Origin: Conexibacter sp.
Lineage (GTDB): Bacteria; Actinomycetota; Thermoleophilia; Solirubrobacterales; Solirubrobacteraceae
Direction of reading: 5' to 3'
Length of the DNA stretch: 9,390 nt
Assembly (NCBI GenBank): GCA_025964215.1
Contig: JAOPZG010000670.1
Coordinates: forward strand, 1 to 9,390
The notes under the pieces were generated by a model that was given only the letters and a program-made list of their open reading frames with translations, did no database searches and was not told where the DNA came from. Below, piece by piece: positions 6,176-9,390 of this stretch; position 1 is the stretch's first letter, and each line of letters opens with the position of its first letter. The position numbers and the translations under genes are program-made.

Positions 6176-6649
6176 CTACGGCTCGTACGGCGGGGCGACG
6201 CCCCAGCCCCAGCGCGGGACCGGCGCCTGCGCGACGGTCTCGGCGCCCGGCTGCGAGTTGTGCTGGGCCAACCGGCTCCCCCACTCCGCGTAGCCCATCA
6301 CCGCGGCGCGGAACTCAGGATCGGCCGGCAGCCCGGCGTCGTCGGCCGCCGCGCTGAGCAGCGTCACGAAGCGGAGCCGCTGCTGCGGCGTGATCGCCAG
6401 GCCGACGTGCCTGGCGAGCATGTGCGCGTAGCCGCCGTGCCCATCGGTGTACGTCGCCGCACCGCCCATCACCTCGACCCACCACGCGGTCACGTGGTCG
6501 CGGTGCTCCTCGCTGACCGTGCCGCCGAAGACCGGCGCGAGCTCGGGGTCCTGCTCGACCAGGTCGTAGAAGACGTCGAGCCAGCGCCGGAACGCGGCGG
6601 GCCCGCCGCCCCACGCGAGGATCGTCGGGGTCTCGTCGGCGGCGGCCAT
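6176..6649 (-). CDS. Group II truncated haemoglobin-like globin
   Basis: This 157-residue cytosolic haem protein of the 2-on-2 globin fold probably binds O2 or NO, for example in NO detoxification or oxygen chemistry. Visible are a WGGGPAAFRRWLDVFYDLV segment at 13-31, EHRDHV at 48-53, HGGYAHMLARH at 71-81 with H81 as probable proximal (F8) ligand, and ITPQQRLRFVTLLSAAADDAGLP at 86-108. Group II globins usually have tryptophan at position G8; my alignment places F94 there. The C-terminal tail after 130 is proline/tryptophan rich (PVPRWGWGVAPPYEP), a feature I recall in related actinobacterial and proteobacterial globins. ATG 6649 has a TAGCGT hexamer 6 nt upstream on its strand. It is divergent from the SNF2 gene and convergent with ynfA. 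No reductase partner is adjacent. Confidence 0.88.
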   Translation of the reverse strand: MAAADETPTILAWGGGPAAFRRWLDVFYDLVEQDPELAPVFGGTVSEEHRDHVTAWWVEVMGGAATYTDGHGGYAHMLARHVGLAITPQQRLRFVTLLSAAADDAGLPADPEFRAAVMGYAEWGSRLAQHNSQPGAETVAQAPVPRWGWGVAPPYEP

Positions 6650-6655
6650 GGCGTG

Positions 6656-6661
6656 ACGCTA
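6656..6661 (-). promoter_or_regulatory. Candidate -10 element of the globin gene
   Basis: On the minus strand this reads TAGCGT, 6 nt before the ATG at 6649. The fit to the leaderless pattern is good. A 14-bp GC palindrome (6662-6675) abuts it on the upstream side. Confidence 0.5.
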
Positions 6662-6675
6662 GCGCGCCGGCGCGC
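6662..6675. promoter_or_regulatory. 14-bp GC-only palindrome upstream of the globin -10
   Basis: GCGCGCCGGCGCGC is a perfect palindrome in the 69-bp divergent region, directly upstream of the globin -10 candidate. Position suits an operator, but G/C-only palindromes of this length are expected a few times in DNA this GC-rich. Confidence 0.2.
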
Positions 6676-6705
6676 GGCGGTCGTGGAGGAGGAGCCGGGT
6701 GCAGC

Positions 6706-6711
6706 TAGCCT
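6706..6711 (+). promoter_or_regulatory. Candidate -10 element of the SNF2 gene
   Basis: TAGCCT is followed by 7 nt and ATG at 6719. The GGAGGAGGAG run at 6685-6694 ends 24 nt before the start, too far to be a ribosome binding site, so a leaderless mRNA is the simpler reading. Confidence 0.5.
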
Positions 6712-6718
6712 GCAAGCC

Positions 6719-8971
6719 ATGGACCGGCCCACGCCGAGAGTCGGCGTCGAGCCGCTGCTGGGATCGCACCTCGTGGTGACGACGGTGCACGGCGATCGCC
6801 TCGCCGGCGAGCTGTGCGTGCTGCCCGACGTCGTCGAGGAGGCCGGGCGCGAGGAGGATCGCTGGAGCGTGCCGGCGATCCCGGCCGGCGCGATCGCGAT
6901 CCGCGCGCTGCTCGCCGCCCATCCGTACATCGCGCTGGAGCACGACGCCGAGCGGCTGCTCGACGTCCTCGGCGGGCTGCCGCGGGGCGCGACCGCGGTC
7001 GCGCACCTCTGCGAGCACAAGCCGGGCGTCGTCGGCGTGGTCGTCGCGACGACGCCGGATCCCGCCGTCAGCGCCGCGCTCGCCACGCTGCCCGACCACC
7101 GCCACGACGCGGCGCTCGGCCGCTGGTGGATCCCCGCGCGCGAGGCGTGCCTCGAGGCGCTCGGCGAGCAGCTCGACCGCGTGGGGAAGCTCACCGCCAC
7201 GCCCGAGGTCCGCAGCCAGATCCAGGGCCGCTTCGAGCAGCCGTCGCTGAGCGTCGAGGCGGTCGTGGACGTCGCGCATCGCTGCGACGTCGGGATCGCC
7301 GAGAACGCCGCGGGCGAGCTGGGCCTCCGCCTCTGCCGGCGCTGCCACCCGGAGCTGCAGCCCGAGCTCGAGCCGCTCGGCGAGGTGGCGCGGACCTTCG
7401 ACTCGTGGTGGGTCGCGCTCGACGGCAGCGACGGGCTGCGCTCGCTGCTCGAAGCGCGCCCCGAGCTCCAGGGCGACGTCGACATCCTGCCGCTCCTCGA
7501 CGCCGCCTCGCTCCGCGCGGGCGCCGCGGTCGAGCTCGAGCTGCTCTCCGGCGCCGAGGACGGGCGCGTCGAGGTCGACGGGCTCTCCGGTCCGCTGCGC
7601 CCGTTCCAGGGCGCCGCGGTCGACTACGCGCTGCGCGTCCGGCGGACGTTCCTCTCCGACGAGCCGGGCCTCGGCAAGACGATCCAGGCGCTCGCGACGC
7701 TCGAGGCGGCCGACGCCTATCCCGCGCTGATCGTCTGCCCCGCCTCGCTGCGGCTCAACTGGCTGCGGGAGGCCGAGCGCTGGCTCCCGCACCGCACGCG
7801 CGGCGGGCTCTCCGGCGGCGACGTGATCGCCGGGCAGGACATCGCGGTCGCCAGCTACGACGTCGTCCACACGCTGACCGACAACGCGCCGCCGCAGGCG
7901 CTCGTGCTCGACGAGTCGCACTTCTGCAAGAACCCGGCGGCGCGCCGCACGCGCGCGGTGACCGAGATCGCGGCGACGCTGGACGACGACGCGATCGTCC
8001 TGCTCCTCTCCGGGACGCCGGTGCTCAACCGGCCCGAGGAGCTCGCCCCGCAGCTGCGGATCCTCGACCGCCTCGACGCCATCGGCGGCGCGCGGCGCTT
8101 CGCGCGCGTCTACAGCAAGGGCCAGGAGCTCCCGGTGCTCAACCGGCGGCTGCGGCGGACCTGCTTCGTCCGCCGCCGCAAGGCCGACGTGCTCCGCCAC
8201 CTGCCGGCCAAGCAGCGCGTCATCGTGCCGGTGAGCATCGCGAACCACGGCGAGTACCGCGCGGCGCAGACCGACGTCGCGCGCTGGGTCCGCGAGCAGG
8301 CCGAGGCGGACGCGCGCTTCGCCGAGGAGGTCGCCGGGCTGGAGGAGGAGGCGCGCGACGCGGCCGTCCGCGAGCGCGGGCGCGACGCCGAGCAGCGCGC
8401 GCGGCGGGCCAAGGCGCTCGTGCAGATCACGCAGCTCGCGCTGATGGCCGCGCGCGGCAAGCTCGACGCGGCGACCGAGTGGATCTCGACCTTCCTGGAC
8501 ACCGGCGAGAAGTTGGTGGTCTTCACCCGCCACCGCGAGATCGGCGACCGGTTGCTGACGTCCTTCCCGGACGCCGCGTGCGCGACCGGGCGGCTCGACG
8601 CCGACGCGCGCGCCGAGCAGGTGGAGCGCTTCCAGACCGACGAGCGCTGCCGGCTGATCGTCTGCTCGCTCGACGCGGCCGGCGTCGGGCTGACGATGAC
8701 GGCCGCCTCGAACGTCGCGTTCGTGGAGCTGGGATGGACCCCGGCGGCGCACGACCAGGCCGAGGATCGCGTCCACCGGATCGGCCAGGACGAGGCGGTC
8801 ACGGCGTGGTACCTGCTCGCCGCGGACACGATCGACGAGCAGATCGCCGCCGTCATCGACCGCAAGCGCGAGCTGGTTCGCGCGGCGACCGACGGCACGC
8901 CGGCCGGCGAGGAGGCCGTGCTGGACGAGCTGCTCACGTGGCTGGCCGATTCGGTGAAGACGCTCGCGTGA
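6719..8971 (+). CDS. SNF2-family ATPase, SMARCAL1/HARP-like
   Basis: This 750-residue superfamily 2 DNA translocase probably remodels or anneals DNA strands, or protein-DNA complexes, in replication or repair. Residues 1-285 are an N-terminal region with three RW(S/W)(V/I)P-like stretches (near 48, 135 and 229) resembling HARP modules. The motor follows: LRPFQ at 293-297, DEPGLGKT at 314-321 (Walker A, K320), DESH at 398-401, LLSGTP at 429-434, CFVRRRKADVLRHLPAKQR at 482-500, VFTRH at 601-605, SLDAAGVGLTMTAASN at 650-665 and QAEDRVHRIGQ at 680-690 with R684 and R687. The DESH box, the RRRKADV...LPAKQR block and the QAEDRVHRIGQ motif point to the SMARCAL1/ZRANB3 branch. A charged helical insertion at 515-570 joins the lobes. 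No nuclease or methyltransferase neighbours it, so a defence role is not indicated. The same frame is open upstream to 6260, opposite the globin, but the -10 candidate and homologous sequence support ATG 6719. Confidence 0.92.
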   Translation: MDRPTPRVGVEPLLGSHLVVTTVHGDRLAGELCVLPDVVEEAGREEDRWSVPAIPAGAIAIRALLAAHPYIALEHDAERLLDVLGGLPRGATAVAHLCEHKPGVVGVVVATTPDPAVSAALATLPDHRHDAALGRWWIPAREACLEALGEQLDRVGKLTATPEVRSQIQGRFEQPSLSVEAVVDVAHRCDVGIAENAAGELGLRLCRRCHPELQPELEPLGEVARTFDSWWVALDGSDGLRSLLEARPELQGDVDILPLLDAASLRAGAAVELELLSGAEDGRVEVDGLSGPLRPFQGAAVDYALRVRRTFLSDEPGLGKTIQALATLEAADAYPALIVCPASLRLNWLREAERWLPHRTRGGLSGGDVIAGQDIAVASYDVVHTLTDNAPPQALVLDESHFCKNPAARRTRAVTEIAATLDDDAIVLLLSGTPVLNRPEELAPQLRILDRLDAIGGARRFARVYSKGQELPVLNRRLRRTCFVRRRKADVLRHLPAKQRVIVPVSIANHGEYRAAQTDVARWVREQAEADARFAEEVAGLEEEARDAAVRERGRDAEQRARRAKALVQITQLALMAARGKLDAATEWISTFLDTGEKLVVFTRHREIGDRLLTSFPDAACATGRLDADARAEQVERFQTDERCRLIVCSLDAAGVGLTMTAASNVAFVELGWTPAAHDQAEDRVHRIGQDEAVTAWYLLAADTIDEQIAAVIDRKRELVRAATDGTPAGEEAVLDELLTWLADSVKTLA

Positions 8972-8987
8972 TCGTGGTGTCCTGATC

Positions 8988-8993
8988 TACCAT
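8988..8993 (+). promoter_or_regulatory. Candidate -10 element of the CHAD gene
   Basis: TACCAT is followed by 11 nt and ATG at 9005, in the 33-bp gap after the SNF2 stop. The spacing is the longest of the series, giving a leader of only a few bases if transcription starts about 7 nt downstream. No Shine-Dalgarno sequence is evident. Confidence 0.4.
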
Positions 8994-9004
8994 CCACGGG
9001 GCCG

Positions 9005-9390
9005 ATGAGCTACCGCCTCGACCTCGACCTGCCCGTCCCCGACGCGCTGCGCGCGGTGCTCGCCGAGCGGCTGCGCCACGCGGAGGACGCGCTGCGCGAG
9101 GGCGACGACGCGACCACCGCGGTCCACGACGCGCGCAAGGACATCAAGAAGGCGCGCGCGCTGCTGCGGCTCGCGCGGCCGGACCTCGATGGCAAGGCCT
9201 ACAAGCGCGAGAACACGGCGCTGCGGGAGATCGCGCGGTCGCTGTCGGCCGCGCGCGAGGCCGACGTGCTCGCCGAGACGCTGGAGCTCGTCGCGCCGCG
9301 GCTGACCGGGCGACTCTCGGAGCCGGAGCTCGACGCGCTGCGCGGCCGCGTGGCGGAGCGCGCGGCGGCGGCGCGGCCCGCGGGCGGGAA
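9005..9390 (+). CDS. CHAD-domain protein (3' partial)
   Basis: 128 residues are visible before the window ends. They form an amphipathic all-helical protein with the CHAD (conserved histidine alpha-helical domain) signature: VHDARKDIKKARALLRL at 40-56 with H41, R44, K45, K48 and K49, then YKRENTALREIARSLSAARE at 66-85 with R68. CHAD domains have a positively charged surface and bind polyphosphate, often next to CYTH (triphosphate tunnel) enzymes or fused to them. No CYTH domain precedes this one, so it is a stand-alone CHAD protein unless a second domain lies beyond the edge. It follows the SNF2 gene by 33 bp but has its own -10 candidate; I see no functional link between the two. Confidence 0.85.
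   Translation, partial: MSYRLDLDLPVPDALRAVLAERLRHAEDALREGDDATTAVHDARKDIKKARALLRLARPDLDGKAYKRENTALREIARSLSAAREADVLAETLELVAPRLTGRLSEPELDALRGRVAERAAAARPAGG

Noticed and set aside
6685..6694. GGAGGAGGAG as a Shine-Dalgarno site for the SNF2 gene
   Set aside because: It ends 24 nt before the ATG, far outside the working range, and a TAGCCT hexamer lies between.
6260..6718. Upstream extension of the SNF2 reading frame
   Set aside because: It lies opposite the globin gene, has shadow composition (R, E, A, V rich), and ATG 6719 has a good -10 candidate and a sensible N terminus.
6659..8776. Minus-strand open frame of about 705 codons opposite the SNF2 gene
   Set aside because: It has a shadow composition and no recognisable motif; the opposite strand encodes all helicase motifs in order.
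8973..8998. CGTGG...CCACG inverted repeat before the CHAD gene
   Set aside because: Only 5 bp per arm with a 16-base gap; not distinguishable from chance.
6719..9390. SNF2 ATPase as part of a phage defence system (for example DISARM-like)
   Set aside because: No methyltransferase, DUF1998, phospholipase D or nuclease gene adjoins it, and the motor motifs are of the SMARCAL1 repair type. The next gene is a CHAD protein.

Overview
The window is very GC-rich (by eye above 70%), densely coded DNA. Third codon positions are almost always G or C, gaps are short, and nearly every start has a TANNNT-like hexamer just upstream in place of a Shine-Dalgarno sequence. Together with the gene families present, this suggests a high-GC actinobacterium. 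The Solirubrobacterales/Thermoleophilia are my best guess, made from composition and protein style and not from any search. No RNA gene, insertion sequence, integrase, CRISPR array or phage gene was seen, and no gap between genes exceeds 70 bases.

Layout, left to right. (1) The last codons of a plus-strand gene (1-77), whose stop overlaps the stop of a convergent minus-strand CPA1-type Na+/H+ antiporter (74-1660). (2) A 46-bp divergent promoter region with a perfect 18-bp palindrome. It leads into a secreted lipase (1707-2696) that closely matches Candida antarctica lipase B in its catalytic and disulfide pattern. (3) A plus-strand run: a zinc-ribbon/SDR fusion (2722-4146), a PaiB-family FMN-binding protein (4188-4823), a retinol-dehydrogenase-like SDR (4852-5799) and a YnfA/UPF0060 small membrane protein (5833-6159). 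(4) A convergent minus-strand truncated haemoglobin (6176-6649), which shares a 69-bp divergent region with (5) a SMARCAL1-type SNF2 ATPase (6719-8971). (6) The start of a CHAD-domain protein (from 9005), cut by the window edge.

These genes do not form one obvious pathway. Three of the four plus-strand genes from 2722 to 6159, plus the globin, are or may be redox proteins using nicotinamide, flavin or haem. The antiporter, lipase and YnfA act at or beyond the membrane. Each gene appears to have its own -10 element, so co-directional neighbours need not be strict operons.

The strongest signals beyond the genes are four. First, a near-universal leaderless promoter architecture: a -10-like hexamer ends 6-11 nt before all nine chosen start codons. 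Second, a 14-bp perfect hairpin covers both candidate start codons of the YnfA gene. Third, the divergent palindrome lies between two facing -10 elements. Fourth, the zinc-ribbon SDR lacks the catalytic tyrosine of the YxxxK motif. I saw no clear candidate for a new multi-gene defence or biosynthetic system.
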